Shown one piece after another: positions 17,663 to 28,203 of a stretch of DNA of 53,526 nucleotides. The translations under genes were made by a program, and so were the position numbers. The notes under the pieces are model-generated. The model was not told where the DNA came from, made no database searches, and saw only the letters and a list, made by a program, of their open reading frames with translations. Numbering within the stretch: position 1 is the first letter of the stretch; every line of letters starts with the position of its first letter. Location: positions 1-53,526 of the forward strand of contig JAUVXG010000009.1 of the NCBI GenBank assembly GCA_030603685.1, read 5' to 3'. Source of the stretch: Pleomorphomonas sp. (lineage in GTDB: Bacteria > Pseudomonadota > Alphaproteobacteria > Rhizobiales > Pleomorphomonadaceae).

Positions 17663-20434
17663 TCAGGCTGCCTTCTTGGGCGGATGCGGCTCTTCTCCAG
17701 TCACGGCCGCGAGGATGCGTCGGCGGATCGCCGCCTGCTTGGAGCCGGACTGGATCTTCAGCTTGGTGAGATCGGTGACGTAGAACACGTCGACCACCCG
17801 CTCGCCGAAGGTGGCGATGTGCGCCGAGGCGATGTTGAGGTTGAGATCGCTCATCGCCGTCGTCACGTCGTAGAGAAGACCCGGCCGGTCGAGGCAGGAC
17901 ACTTCGAGGACGGAAAGGGTCTCCGACAGCGCATTGTCGAACTTGATATCGGTCGGCACGCTGAATGCCTTGGTCGCCTTGCGTTGACCGACACGGCGGG
18001 CAACGATCTCGGGCAGTCTCTCGCGCCCCTCGAGTGCCGCCTCGATCATCTTCAGCACGCGGTCGGCGCGGCGGAACTCGTCGGCGTCGTCGGGAAACTC
18101 GCGATTGATCAGGATGGTGTCGAGGGCGAGGCCGTCGGTGGTGGTGTAGATCTGGGCGTCGGCGATGTTGACGCCAGCCGCCGCGCAGGCGCCGGTGATG
18201 GTCGACAGAAGGCGCGGATGGTCGGGCGCCACCACCACCAGTTCGGTGATCGCCTCGAACTTCTTGGTCGAATACGCGGTCGCAAGACGCCTGCCGGTGC
18301 CCTCCATCGATTTCAGAAGGCGGGCGTGCATCACCTTCTCGGGCAGGTCGACGCGCAGCCAGTAGGGCGCGAAATGGCGGCGGCCATAGTCGGAAAGCTC
18401 CGCCTCGCTCCAATCGGTCAGCTCGGCGGCAAGTTCCGCCTTGGCGGCGGCGACGCGCTGGTCGCGCGACAGCTTCGAGTGACCGCCGAGGAGATAGGGC
18501 TCGGTCTCGTAGTAGAGCGTCCTGAGGAGCTGCCCTTTCCAGCCGTTCCAGACGCCCGGACCCACTGCCTTGATGTCGGCGATGGTCAGCATGAGCAGCA
18601 TGCGAAGCCGTTCCACCGTCTGCACCACGGCCGCGAAGTCGCGAATGGTCTGGCGGTCGGACAGGTCGCGCGACTGGGCGATGATCGACATCACCAGATG
18701 GTTTTCCACCAGCCAGGCGAGCTGGTCGGTCTCTGCCGGCGAGAAGCCGAAGCGCGGTCCGAGGCGGCGGGCGATCTTGGCGCCGGCGATCGAGTGATCC
18801 TCGACGCGCCCCTTGGCGATGTCGTGCAGGAACAGGGCGAGATAGAGCACGTTACGGTTGGCGACGGACGGAAACAGCTCCGTGGCGAGCGGATGGTCGC
18901 CCTGTTCCTCGCCGCGCTCGATCTGGGCAAGTAGGCCGATGGCCCGGAGCGTATGCTCGTCGACGGTATAGTGATGATACATGTTGAACTGCATCATCGC
19001 CACGACGCGGCCGAACTCGTTGATGAAGCGGCCGAGTACGCCGGTCTCGTTCATCGCCCTCAGCACCGCCTCGGCATGCCTCTTCGAGGTCAGCACGTCG
19101 AGGAAGATGCGGTTGGCTTCCTCGTTGTCGCGCAGGCCGCCATCGATCAGGCGCAGCGAGCGGGTGATCAGCTTCAGCGCGTCGGGATGGAAGTCGAGGT
19201 CCTTTCGGGCGGCGACCGCGAAGATGCGCAGGAGGTTCACCGGGTCGCGCTCGAACACGCTGTCGTCGAGCACCGACAGGCGATCGTTGTCGATGATGAA
19301 CTGCGGGGTTCCGGGAAGCGACTTCTTGCGGCGCCGGAAGGTGTGGCGCAGCACCCGGTCGAGCATCGGCTTGGGCTTGGCGTGCGTCTCCTCAAGGGCG
19401 GCGCAGAAGATGCGCGTGAGGTCGCCGACATCCTTGGCCACCAGGAAATAGTGCTTCATGAAGCGTTCGACGGGCTCAAGGCCGGGATGAAGCTGATATC
19501 CCAGCAGCTCGGCGATCTCTCGCTGGTTCTCGAAGCCGAGCCGGTCGTCGGCCCGATTGGTGACGAAGTGGAGATTGCAGCGCACCGCCCAAAGGAATTC
19601 CTCGCACTTGTGAAAGCGATTGAGTTCCTTGCGCGAGAACACGCCATGCTTCACGAGTTCGTCGGCGGTCGATGCCCGGTAGAAGTATTTGGCGATCCAG
19701 AACAGCGTATGGAGGTCGCGAAGGCCGCCCTTGCCGTCCTTGACGTTGGGTTCGACGAGATAGCGCGAAGTCCCGGCCCGCCGGTGCCGTTCGTCACGCT
19801 CGGCCAGCTTGGCCTGGATGAACTCGGGCCCGCTTCCCTTGATCACCTCGTTGTCGAAGCGGGCGATCATCTCGGCATAGAGCTCCCTGTCGCCGAGAAT
19901 CCAGCGCGCCTCGAGCAGCGCCGTGCGGATGGTCATATCGGCGCGACCGAGCTTGATGCAGTCTTCGACGCGACGGGTCGAGTGGCCGACCTTGAAGCCG
20001 ATGTCCCAGAGATAATAGAGGATGTGTTCGAGGATCTTGTCGGCGAGCGGCTGCGCTTTCGGCGGCAGCAGAAACAGAAGGTCGACGTCCGACGACGGAG
20101 CCAGCGTGGCGCGGCCGTAGCCGCCAACGGCAACGATGGCGATCTTCTCGTCGCGCCCCCCCGGAAAGACGCGCGTCACCGTGTGCTCGTAGATCACGTT
20201 GATCAGCGAATCCACCAGCGCCGAGAGCCGACGGGCGCAGGCGACGCCATCCCGGTCGCGGCGGAGAATGTCCCGGGCCGTCGCACGTCCATCCTGATTG
20301 GCGCGCTTCAGCACGCTGAGCAACTCGGGACGCGGATCGGTGCCGGCGGCTGCCGCACGATCTGCGATTTTGGCCATTTCCGCGCCGAGCGCCGTCTCGT
20401 CGATCAAGATGGCGGTTTCCGGGAGCTTGGTCAT
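17663..20434 (-). CDS. glnD: [protein-PII] uridylyltransferase/uridylyl-removing enzyme
   Basis: The 923-residue nitrogen sensor has the expected domains in order. A nucleotidyltransferase domain holds GGYGRATLAPSSDVDLLF, with catalytic Asp116 and Asp118. A helical region follows, then an HD phosphohydrolase domain with LFLHDIAKG (His/Asp near 537–538), and two C-terminal ACT domains (~735–810 and ~850–920) that bind glutamine. It uridylylates PII (GlnB/GlnK) under nitrogen limitation and reverses this when glutamine is high. I chose the ATG at 20434; a TTG three codons upstream is possible. It is co-transcribed with murJ and lies 93 bp downstream of mutS. Confidence 0.97.
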   Translation of the reverse strand: MTKLPETAILIDETALGAEMAKIADRAAAAGTDPRPELLSVLKRANQDGRATARDILRRDRDGVACARRLSALVDSLINVIYEHTVTRVFPGGRDEKIAIVAVGGYGRATLAPSSDVDLLFLLPPKAQPLADKILEHILYYLWDIGFKVGHSTRRVEDCIKLGRADMTIRTALLEARWILGDRELYAEMIARFDNEVIKGSGPEFIQAKLAERDERHRRAGTSRYLVEPNVKDGKGGLRDLHTLFWIAKYFYRASTADELVKHGVFSRKELNRFHKCEEFLWAVRCNLHFVTNRADDRLGFENQREIAELLGYQLHPGLEPVERFMKHYFLVAKDVGDLTRIFCAALEETHAKPKPMLDRVLRHTFRRRKKSLPGTPQFIIDNDRLSVLDDSVFERDPVNLLRIFAVAARKDLDFHPDALKLITRSLRLIDGGLRDNEEANRIFLDVLTSKRHAEAVLRAMNETGVLGRFINEFGRVVAMMQFNMYHHYTVDEHTLRAIGLLAQIERGEEQGDHPLATELFPSVANRNVLYLALFLHDIAKGRVEDHSIAGAKIARRLGPRFGFSPAETDQLAWLVENHLVMSIIAQSRDLSDRQTIRDFAAVVQTVERLRMLLMLTIADIKAVGPGVWNGWKGQLLRTLYYETEPYLLGGHSKLSRDQRVAAAKAELAAELTDWSEAELSDYGRRHFAPYWLRVDLPEKVMHARLLKSMEGTGRRLATAYSTKKFEAITELVVVAPDHPRLLSTITGACAAAGVNIADAQIYTTTDGLALDTILINREFPDDADEFRRADRVLKMIEAALEGRERLPEIVARRVGQRKATKAFSVPTDIKFDNALSETLSVLEVSCLDRPGLLYDVTTAMSDLNLNIASAHIATFGERVVDVFYVTDLTKLKIQSGSKQAAIRRRILAAVTGEEPHPPKKAA

Positions 20435-20527
20435 CGACGGCAATCACCTTCGGACGAGGGAGGCGCGGCAGTTTGGTGCGAGTACGCAGCCGGCAACAAG
20501 ATCGAATAGTCGGCGGAAACCGAACAA

Positions 20528-23257
20528 TCAACCATGTGCGCGTCCGATTCCTATCCTGAGGGCCTTCAGCCGGTAGATGGCCTCGAGCGCCTCGCGCGGG
20601 CTGAGTTCGTCGGGCGCCAGCGCGTCGATCGCTGCGAGCAGTTCGGCTTCCGCCGGATCGGGCGCTGATTCCGCCGGCGCCGACGGGGTTGGATGACGGG
20701 CGAGCGAGAACAGCGGCAGGTCGTCGAGCATGGAGGCGGCGTTGTTTCCGCCGGATTTTTCCAGTTCGGCGAGGACGGATCGCGCCCGTTCGATCACCGG
20801 CCGGGGCAGGCCGGCGAGCTTGGCGACCTGGATGCCGTAGGACCGATCGGCCGAACCCGGCACGATCTCGTGTAGGAACACGACGTCGCCACGCCACTCC
20901 TTCACCTTGACGGTGGCGTTGACGACGCGCGGCAGGCGTTCTGAAAGCGCGGTCAGCTCGTGGTAGTGCGTCGCGAACAGCGTGCGGCAGCGATTGGCTT
21001 CGTGCAGATGCTCGATGGTGGCCCAGGCGATGGACAGGCCGTCATAGGTGGCCGTGCCGCGGCCGATCTCGTCGAGGATGACGAAGGAACGCGGCCCCGC
21101 CTGATTGAGAATGGCCGCCGTCTCGATCATCTCCACCATGAAGGTGGAGCGGCCACGCGCCAGATCGTCGGCGGCGCCAACGCGTGAGAACAGCCGGTCG
21201 ACCACGCCGATGTGCGCCGACTTGGCCGGCACGAAGGAGCCGATCTGGGCGAGCACGGCGATCAGCGCATTCTGCCTCAGGAAGGTCGATTTACCGGCCA
21301 TATTGGGGCCGGTGACCAGCCAGAGCTTGCCGGCGGCCTCGCCACCGACATCGCAGCCGTTGGCGACGAACGATCCTCCGTCCTCGCGCAGAACCTGCTC
21401 GACCACCGGATGGCGACCGCCATCGATGCGGAAGGTGAGGCTGTCGTCGACGCGCGGGCGGACATAACCCTCGGCGGCTGCGAGTTCGGCAAGCGCGGTG
21501 GCAACGTCGAGCGCGGCCAGCATGTCGGCCGCCCGCTTGATGGCGGTGCCAGCTTCCATCGTCTCGCGGGCGAGCTCGGCAAAAACCGAGAGTTCCACGG
21601 CCAAGGCCCTCTCCGCCGCGGAGGCGATGCGCCCCTCGAGTTCGGACAGCTCCGTGGTCGAGAAACGCATGGCGCCGGCCAGGGTCTGCCGGTGAATGAA
21701 CAGCCGGTTGAGCGGCTCGCTGGTCATCGCCTGGGCGTAGTTCGGCGCCACCTCGATGAAATAGCCGAGCACGCCGTTGTGCCGCACCTTCAACGACTTG
21801 ATGCCGGTCGTCTCGGCATAGGTCTGCTGCAGGGCGGCGATCACCTGCCGGCTTTCGTCGCGCAGGGCGCGTGCCTCGTCGAGATCGGCACGGAAGCCCG
21901 GGCGCACGAAACCGCCATCACGCTTCAGGAGGGGCAGTTCATCGTCGAGCGCGGCGGTCAGCCGTTCGGCGAGGTCGGCCGGCGCGGCTTGGAGGCCATG
22001 GGCAATACGCTCGATCTCCGGTCCCGCGCCGCCGGCTTCCCTGAGATCGCCGGCCAACTGGGCGGCGGCGGCGAGGCCACCGGCACTGGCGGCGAGATCG
22101 CGCGGGCCGCCCCGCTCGAGGCTGATGCGGGTGAGGGCGCGGGCCATGTCCGGCGCACCGGCCAGATCCCGGCGCAGCCGGGCTCGAAGCGTTGTCTCCG
22201 AGACGAAGAAGTCGACCGCATCGAGGCGGTCACGGATGCCGTCGGGGTCGGCGAGCGGCGCGGCGAGACGGTCGGCGAGAAGGCGAGCCCCGGCGCCCGA
22301 AACCGTACGGTCGATGGCGTGAAGCAGCGAACCGCGCCGTTCGCCGGACAGCGTTCGCGACAGTTCGAGATTGGCCCGGCTGGCGGCGTCGATGGCCACT
22401 GCGCCACCAAGGCTTTCGCGGGCCGGCGGGTCGAGCAGCGGCCGGTTGCCGACCTGTGTCTTGTCCACATAGGCGACGATGGCGGCGGCGGCGGTCAGCT
22501 CCAGCCGTGAGAAGCTGCCGAAAGCGTCGAGCGAGGCGACGGAGAAGAAGTCGGCGAGCCGGTGCTCGGCGGTAGCGGCGTCGAAAAACGCACGCGGCAG
22601 CGGCACCACGGCCTGGCTTGCCGCCTTGAACGTCCTGCGGAGTTCGTCGTCGTCGAACAGGCCGTCGGCGGCCAGGAGCTCACGCGGCTCGATGCGCGCA
22701 AGCAGCGCCGGCAGCGCGGCGGCGGTGGTTTCCGCCAGCCGGAAGATGCCGGTCGACATGTCGGCCCAGGCGACGGCGAAGCTGTCGGCGGCGCTCTCGG
22801 TTCCCTTCTGGCGGGCGACGGCCGCGAGATAGTTGGAACGGCGCGCGTCGAGAAGGTTATCCTCGGTCAGGGTGCCGGGCGTGACGAGCCGGACGACGTC
22901 GCGTCGCACCACCGATTTGGAACCGCGCTTCTTGGCTTCCGCCGGATCCTCCATCTGCTCGCAGACGGCGACGCGGTGACCGAGCGCGATGAGGCGCTGA
23001 AGGTAGTCGTCGGCGGCATGCACCGGCACGCCGCAAAGCGGAATATCCTCGCCGCGATATCTGCCGCGCTTGGTCAGCGTGATGCCGAGAGCCCGGGATG
23101 CGACCTCGGCATCCTCGAAGAACATCTCGTAGAAGTCGCCCATCCGATAGAACAGAAGGCAGTCGGGATTGGCCGCCTTGATCTCGATGAACTGCGCCAT
23201 GGCGGGCGTCGCCCCGTCGGCGGTCCGGTCGTCTGGAAGGGCTTGAACGTCGGTCAT
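20528..23257 (-). CDS. mutS: DNA mismatch repair protein MutS
   Basis: The 909-residue protein has the mismatch-reading motif [11 protein letters not shown] (Phe42, Glu44), a connector and lever/clamp region (~130–600), and the C-terminal ABC ATPase with Walker [11 protein letters not shown], Walker [17 protein letters not shown] and a final ~90-residue tail typical of MutS1. It recognises mispaired bases and recruits MutL. I chose the ATG of [10 protein letters not shown] at 23257; the upstream frame adds six residues with no support. The long N-terminal lead-in before [12 protein letters not shown] is usual for alphaproteobacteria. Confidence 0.97.
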   Translation of the reverse strand: MTDVQALPDDRTADGATPAMAQFIEIKAANPDCLLFYRMGDFYEMFFEDAEVASRALGITLTKRGRYRGEDIPLCGVPVHAADDYLQRLIALGHRVAVCEQMEDPAEAKKRGSKSVVRRDVVRLVTPGTLTEDNLLDARRSNYLAAVARQKGTESAADSFAVAWADMSTGIFRLAETTAAALPALLARIEPRELLAADGLFDDDELRRTFKAASQAVVPLPRAFFDAATAEHRLADFFSVASLDAFGSFSRLELTAAAAIVAYVDKTQVGNRPLLDPPARESLGGAVAIDAASRANLELSRTLSGERRGSLLHAIDRTVSGAGARLLADRLAAPLADPDGIRDRLDAVDFFVSETTLRARLRRDLAGAPDMARALTRISLERGGPRDLAASAGGLAAAAQLAGDLREAGGAGPEIERIAHGLQAAPADLAERLTAALDDELPLLKRDGGFVRPGFRADLDEARALRDESRQVIAALQQTYAETTGIKSLKVRHNGVLGYFIEVAPNYAQAMTSEPLNRLFIHRQTLAGAMRFSTTELSELEGRIASAAERALAVELSVFAELARETMEAGTAIKRAADMLAALDVATALAELAAAEGYVRPRVDDSLTFRIDGGRHPVVEQVLREDGGSFVANGCDVGGEAAGKLWLVTGPNMAGKSTFLRQNALIAVLAQIGSFVPAKSAHIGVVDRLFSRVGAADDLARGRSTFMVEMIETAAILNQAGPRSFVILDEIGRGTATYDGLSIAWATIEHLHEANRCRTLFATHYHELTALSERLPRVVNATVKVKEWRGDVVFLHEIVPGSADRSYGIQVAKLAGLPRPVIERARSVLAELEKSGGNNAASMLDDLPLFSLARHPTPSAPAESAPDPAEAELLAAIDALAPDELSPREALEAIYRLKALRIGIGRAHG

Positions 23258-23330
23258 GGGGGCGGAAGCTAACAAAGCCCGCGACGCTTTTCACGCGTCA
23301 AATGACCGACGGTTCAGGTTATCCAGCCCG

Positions 23331-24149
23331 TCATTCCGGCACGGGCGAGGGGCGCGTCAGCACGCCTTCGCCGTAGTTGGCCTTGTCGCGGGTTCGATGC
23401 GATCCGAGGTTCTCCGAGGCAAGGTATGTCCAGATATCCTCCGCCGTCTCGGCGAAGTGGACGAGGCCGATGTCCTCGCGATTGATCATGCCGTAGTCGG
23501 CCAGCGCGTCGAAATTGATGACCTTGTGCCAGTATTCGCCATCCACCAGCACCACGGGAATGCGGGTGCCCTTGTGGGTCTGGGTCAGCGTCAGAAGCTC
23601 GAACAGCTCGTCGAAGGTGCCGAAGCCGCCGGGGAAGACGATCAAGGCATTGGCGCGCATGGCCAAATGCATCTTGCGCATGGCGAAATAGTGGAACCGG
23701 AAGGTGAGCTGCGGCGTCGTATAGGCGTTGGGTTCCTGCTCGTGCGGCAGGGTGATGTTGAAACCGATGGTCGGCGCGCCGGCATCGCGGGCGCCACGGT
23801 TTGCTGCCTCCATGATGCCGGGGCCGCCTCCGGTGGCGATCACGTTGTCGAAGAAGCCGTCGGTACGGTTGACGGCGCCGCCGCGTTCGGAGGCGATACG
23901 GCCGAACTCGCGCGACGTGTTGTACCAGCGATTGTGCAGGGGGTTTCCGTTTTCATGGACACGGGCCGAGCCGAACACCACGAGCGTCGAGCGGATGCCC
24001 CAGGCCTTCAACGTCTGCTCGGCTTTCGAGTACTCGAGCATGAATCGGACGCCGCGCATCGAGTCCGAAAGAAGGAACTCGTCGTCGATGGCTGGCAGGA
24101 CGAAGGCCTTGGAGGTCTTCTGGGCGGTGTTGTCGGCAATGTCGGTCAT
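23331..24149 (-). CDS. LOG family protein (TIGR00730-like)
   Basis: The 272-residue protein has the Rossmann-like LOG fold with VVFGSARVHE near 55, the nucleotide motif ATGGGPGIMEAANRGA, and the catalytic signature MRKMHLAMRANALIVFPGGFGTFDELFE. PGGxGTxxE is the hallmark of phosphoribohydrolases of the LOG (cytokinin-activating) or PpnN type, which split nucleotide monophosphates to a base and ribose 5-phosphate. At ~270 residues it is longer than the ~190-residue LOG enzymes. The true substrate is unknown. I chose the ATG at 24149. It lies 73 bp upstream of mutS on the same strand. Confidence 0.88.
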   Translation of the reverse strand: MTDIADNTAQKTSKAFVLPAIDDEFLLSDSMRGVRFMLEYSKAEQTLKAWGIRSTLVVFGSARVHENGNPLHNRWYNTSREFGRIASERGGAVNRTDGFFDNVIATGGGPGIMEAANRGARDAGAPTIGFNITLPHEQEPNAYTTPQLTFRFHYFAMRKMHLAMRANALIVFPGGFGTFDELFELLTLTQTHKGTRIPVVLVDGEYWHKVINFDALADYGMINREDIGLVHFAETAEDIWTYLASENLGSHRTRDKANYGEGVLTRPSPVPE

Positions 24150-24324
24150 GCGGTCAGTCCAGGATTTCCGGCCAGAAGCGGCGATAGCGAGGATAGGGAT
24201 CGGCATCTTAAGGAACGCTGAAACACGGCCGCACTGTGGCAGGAAGGCGTCTAGGGGCGCCCTGCGTCCGCCTGAGGACCGGCAGCAACGGATATAATCG
24301 TTCCCGAATCAGACCGTTCGCTTC

Positions 24325-27300
24325 ATGGAAAGGCGCTTGAACCGACGGCGGCAGCTGGAGCTGAAACTGGACGAAGACCTGACGATCGACGAGGCCCGCC
24401 ATCCCCAGGCGTCGGATGCCGCCGCATCCTCCCGCCGCGATGCCGCACGCCTGCTGCTCGCTCGCGGGAACTGGGCGGAAGGGTTCGTCGATTTCGAGCA
24501 CCGGCCCTTTGCTGCGCCGTCAGACCGGCCACTTTGGAGCGGCGCGCGTTTGCCGGCGGCTCGTCTGGTCGTGCTCGCCGAGAGCGACGAATGCGACACG
24601 CTTGCCTTTGCGCGCTTCCTGCCCGACCTCGCCGCCCGTGTGCTGTCTCTGACGCTCGCTGTGCCAGCCGACGAGGTGGAACGCCTCATGTCCTTCGCCG
24701 GCGCCTTCGGCGGCGTACCGCTCGTCGACGCGACCTGCCTGCCGCCACACGATCTCGTCCTGCCGCTCGCGTCCGCCCCGATGGTGCTCGGCCTGTCGCC
24801 GGAGGAGGTGCCGCCGCCTCGCCTTGCGCAGCGCGCACGGCGAAATGGTGGGGCGATTGGCCTGGCTTTGGCATCTTCGCCATGGAGCTCCAGGGATGAG
24901 ACGGCGCCGGGGCGCGTCGTCGCTGCGCTTCGTCAGGCCTTTCCCGGCCAGAGATTGATGGCGCTCGATCAGGCAGCCGCCTCGCAGTTGGGCGACAAGG
25001 CTGGCGAAGCCGATCCTGCCGCGCTTGCCGAGCTAGACCTCGTCGTTGCCACCGATGGTCCGGTGGCTCATGCCGCAGGGGTCGTCGGCGCACCACTCTG
25101 GCTGCTGCTCGATGACGAGCCGCCTTGGATGTGGGGGCGCCAGGGGCTGTTCAGCCGCTGGTATCCCACCGCGCGCCTCTTTCGCGCTGATGGGCCGGGT
25201 TGGCTTGGCGTGGTCGAGGCGGTTGCGGCCGAGGCCAGGGCGCTTGCCGCTTCCGGACTCTCCGACATCGCTGCCCTTGATAGGCTTGCGGTGGCAGCGG
25301 AAGGTGTCGATGGCGAGTCCGCGGCCCGTGCCGCCCTGCCGTTTGCCGCCCGTCTGGTGGCGCTCGAGCCGACTGTTCCTGCTCGATGGGCGCGGCTTGC
25401 CGGGCTGCTGCTCCGCTTCGGCGACGTGGAAGATCTCGATCGGGTGTTGGGCATAGGCTTGTCCGTCGGGGCCCGTCACGCGCCGCTGCTGCTGTTTGCC
25501 GCCCACCGCGACCTTGAGCGGGGCAAGCCCGCCGCAGCCCTCCGATACGCCGATCTGGCGCTGGGCGCCGACCCTGCCGCGACGGATGCGTTGACGATCC
25601 GTGCCGATGCCTTCCTGGCGCTCGGTGATCTTTCCAAGGCGGAGTTCGCACTCCGCCAGGCGGTGCAGGCCGCCCCGCGCCGAGCCCGTCTTCTGGTCGC
25701 CTGGGGCGACATGCTGAGAAAGCTCGGTGACGTTCGCGGAGCCTCCAGGGCCTTCGAGCGGGCCGTCATCGCTGGCGATGACGCCGATGCTCGACTGGGA
25801 CTCGGACGCTTGGCCGAAGCGGCCGGGGAGACCGGCCTAGCCTTGCATTTCCTGGGATCCGCCCTGGCGCGCGATGGCGGTCACACCGAGGCGGCCATGG
25901 AGTTTGCGCGCATTCTTGCCGCGGCCGGCCGCAATCGCGAGGCCATCGGAGTTCTGCGCCGCCTCATCGTCCATCGTCCGTCTCCCCCGGCCCGCGCCTT
26001 CCTTGGGGAGTTGCTTCTGGCCTCCGGGGACTTTGCGGCCGGTCTTGCCGAGTTCGAATGGCGCAATGGCGAGGCCCGCGCGCTTCCGAGCGCGACCGAT
26101 CTCGTCGATAGGAACGTCGTTCTGGTTGCCGAGGGTGACGTCGGCGCCTTGATTCGCTTTCTGCGGTTTGTTCCCATGCTCAAGGCAGCCGGCGCGGCCG
26201 GCGTTCGCCTTGCCGGCGCCGACGAGTTGGCGCCGATCCTCGCCGCTGTCGACGGGCTCGACGGCGGTGGAGAGCCCGAAGAGGGCGATCTGGTGCTGCC
26301 GATGATGAGCGTGCCCGCGCTGCTCGGCCTCACCGTGGACGACCTGTCGGTTTCGCATGCCTATATGAGGGTCGATCCCGTGGCGGTGACCAACGCGGCG
26401 CGGGCGTTCGCCCACCTCGACGGCTTTCGTGTCGGTTTCGCGCTCGACGGCATGAGTGCCGCCGATGCCGCCGCCCTTGCCACCGTCTCCGGTGCTGCGT
26501 TCGTCGCCCTCGACGCTGGAGCGGCGGCACGCTTCCATACGGCCTGGCCGCTTGCCGTCGATCAGGCCGGTCTCGACAGGGTTGCCGCCGCGTTGCCGAA
26601 TCTCGACGCCGTGGTCGCCATGGCATCGAGCCCGATCGCCGCGCTGGCTGGCGCCATGGGGCGGGCCGTCTTCGTCATTGGGCCGGACCGCGATGATTGG
26701 CTCTGGCTGGAGAAGGACGGGCGCACGCCCTGGTTCCCGACCACCCGTCTCTTTCGTCGGCGGCTCGGCGACGAAAAGGGCGCTTCGCTTTCCCGACTGA
26801 CCGATGCGCTGGCGTCTTTCGCCTCCGGCGACCGAGCCATTCCGTTTCGTGTCGAACCGGCGCCGACGGCCATGGCGATTTCCGAAAGTGAGCCTTTCGC
26901 TTCTCCCAGCAGCATGCTCGCGCAAGCCGGCCTTGCGGCGTCCAGAAGCCGCGACGACTACCGTGCCGCGCTATTGCTCGGCGATGCCATTGCGGCGGGA
27001 GCCAGCGAGCCGGAGCTGCGGGAGACGCTTGCTGCCGCGCTTCTGCGGATCGGCGAACGTGACCGGGCCGGACGCCTGCTCGCCGCGCTGGTTGCCGAGG
27101 CGCCCACCGCCGAACGGCTCGTCGAACTGTCGGAGGTCGATCGTCTGGGCGGCCGGCTCGAAGAAGCGCTCGCTCATGCCGAGCGGGCGGTCGAACTTCG
27201 GCCCGACGCCGCAGGGCCTCATCGAGCCGTCGGCAAGGCCCTGGTGGCGCTTGGCCGTGCAAGAGAGGCGCTTGCCGCTTACAGTCGCGCCTTGGCGCAG

Positions 27301-28203
27301 GCCCCAGCCGATCCCGAACTGTTGATGGACGAAGCGGAAGCGCTGCTGATTGCCGGCGACTACAAGAACGGCTTTGCCCGCGCGGAGGTGCGCTGGCGGG
27401 CGCCCGAATTGCTGCCGCGTCGCTTCTCGGCTCCCCGCTGGGGCGGCGAGGACATCCGCGGTCGGACGCTGCTCGTTCATGGCGAGCGGGAACTGGGGCT
27501 CGACATCGCCTTTGCGCGTTTCCTGCCGCAGCTTGCCTTGCAAGGGCCCCGCCTGATCATTGAAGTCCGCCCCGCACTCACGGATCTGTTCCGACGGCTC
27601 GATCTCGGTGGAGACGTGACGGTGGTCGAGCAGGGTCGCCGCCTGCCGCCCCATGATCTGGAAGTCCCGCTTCGGAGCCTGCCGAACGTGTTCGGCATCG
27701 AGCGGGACGGTTTGCCGCCACCCGCCCGTTTCCAGCCTGACCCCTTGCGGGTTGAGGCTTGGCGGCGGCAGTTCGGCGGAGGTGACGGTCGGCCGGCCAT
27801 CGGCGTTTACTGGCGAAACGCAGAGGATGCCGCTCTTTTGGCATCGCTTGCCGACGTCCACGACATTCGCCTGTTTGCTCTCGATCGCCGCGCCGGCAGG
27901 GCCTCGCTCGCAATGCTGCCGAACGGCCTGGGCATGGAGCCGCTCGGCGATCGGCTTGGCGGCTTCGTCGAGATGGCCGCGGCCATGACGGCGCTGGACG
28001 CGGTGATTGCCCCGGTCTCGGCTACCGGCCATCTCGCCGCCTCGCTCGGTCGGCGGACGATCGTCGTCGCTCGGTCGGCCACCGATTGGCTTTGGATGGG
28101 AGAGGACCGCACGCCCTGGTATCCCGACGCTCACTTGTTGCGCCCGGATGGTGATCTCGCCGGGCTCCTGCGCGCCCTGGTTCTCGAAAGGGCGGCGACA
28201 TGA
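24325..28203 (+). CDS. giant TPR protein with three glycosyltransferase-like (GT41/GT9-type) modules
   Basis: The 1292-residue protein has no signal peptide or membrane segment. Three modules repeat the C-terminal domain of bacterial TPR glycosyltransferase-like proteins. Each has a GrtLLxxxExxxxDxxxFaRFLP-type start, an xHLAGALG-type helix and a final WYPTxRLFR. Module 1 (~45–300) has VAHAAGVVG (His249) and WYPTARLFR. Module 2 (~570–830) has IAALAGAMG (Ala773 in place of His) and WFPTTRLFR. Module 3 (~1010–1290) has TGHLAASLG (His1236) and WYPDAHLLR and best keeps the family opening (PRWGGEDIRGRTLLVHGE). TPR-like helices lie at ~390–560 and ~890–1005. The last codons overlap the next gene by 4 bp (ATGA). 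The GT-B donor-site motifs look weakened, so a sugar-transfer activity is inference; a scaffold or binding role is possible. Confidence 0.8.
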   Translation: MERRLNRRRQLELKLDEDLTIDEARHPQASDAAASSRRDAARLLLARGNWAEGFVDFEHRPFAAPSDRPLWSGARLPAARLVVLAESDECDTLAFARFLPDLAARVLSLTLAVPADEVERLMSFAGAFGGVPLVDATCLPPHDLVLPLASAPMVLGLSPEEVPPPRLAQRARRNGGAIGLALASSPWSSRDETAPGRVVAALRQAFPGQRLMALDQAAASQLGDKAGEADPAALAELDLVVATDGPVAHAAGVVGAPLWLLLDDEPPWMWGRQGLFSRWYPTARLFRADGPGWLGVVEAVAAEARALAASGLSDIAALDRLAVAAEGVDGESAARAALPFAARLVALEPTVPARWARLAGLLLRFGDVEDLDRVLGIGLSVGARHAPLLLFAAHRDLERGKPAAALRYADLALGADPAATDALTIRADAFLALGDLSKAEFALRQAVQAAPRRARLLVAWGDMLRKLGDVRGASRAFERAVIAGDDADARLGLGRLAEAAGETGLALHFLGSALARDGGHTEAAMEFARILAAAGRNREAIGVLRRLIVHRPSPPARAFLGELLLASGDFAAGLAEFEWRNGEARALPSATDLVDRNVVLVAEGDVGALIRFLRFVPMLKAAGAAGVRLAGADELAPILAAVDGLDGGGEPEEGDLVLPMMSVPALLGLTVDDLSVSHAYMRVDPVAVTNAARAFAHLDGFRVGFALDGMSAADAAALATVSGAAFVALDAGAAARFHTAWPLAVDQAGLDRVAAALPNLDAVVAMASSPIAALAGAMGRAVFVIGPDRDDWLWLEKDGRTPWFPTTRLFRRRLGDEKGASLSRLTDALASFASGDRAIPFRVEPAPTAMAISESEPFASPSSMLAQAGLAASRSRDDYRAALLLGDAIAAGASEPELRETLAAALLRIGERDRAGRLLAALVAEAPTAERLVELSEVDRLGGRLEEALAHAERAVELRPDAAGPHRAVGKALVALGRAREALAAYSRALAQAPADPELLMDEAEALLIAGDYKNGFARAEVRWRAPELLPRRFSAPRWGGEDIRGRTLLVHGERELGLDIAFARFLPQLALQGPRLIIEVRPALTDLFRRLDLGGDVTVVEQGRRLPPHDLEVPLRSLPNVFGIERDGLPPPARFQPDPLRVEAWRRQFGGGDGRPAIGVYWRNAEDAALLASLADVHDIRLFALDRRAGRASLAMLPNGLGMEPLGDRLGGFVEMAAAMTALDAVIAPVSATGHLAASLGRRTIVVARSATDWLWMGEDRTPWYPDAHLLRPDGDLAGLLRALVLERAAT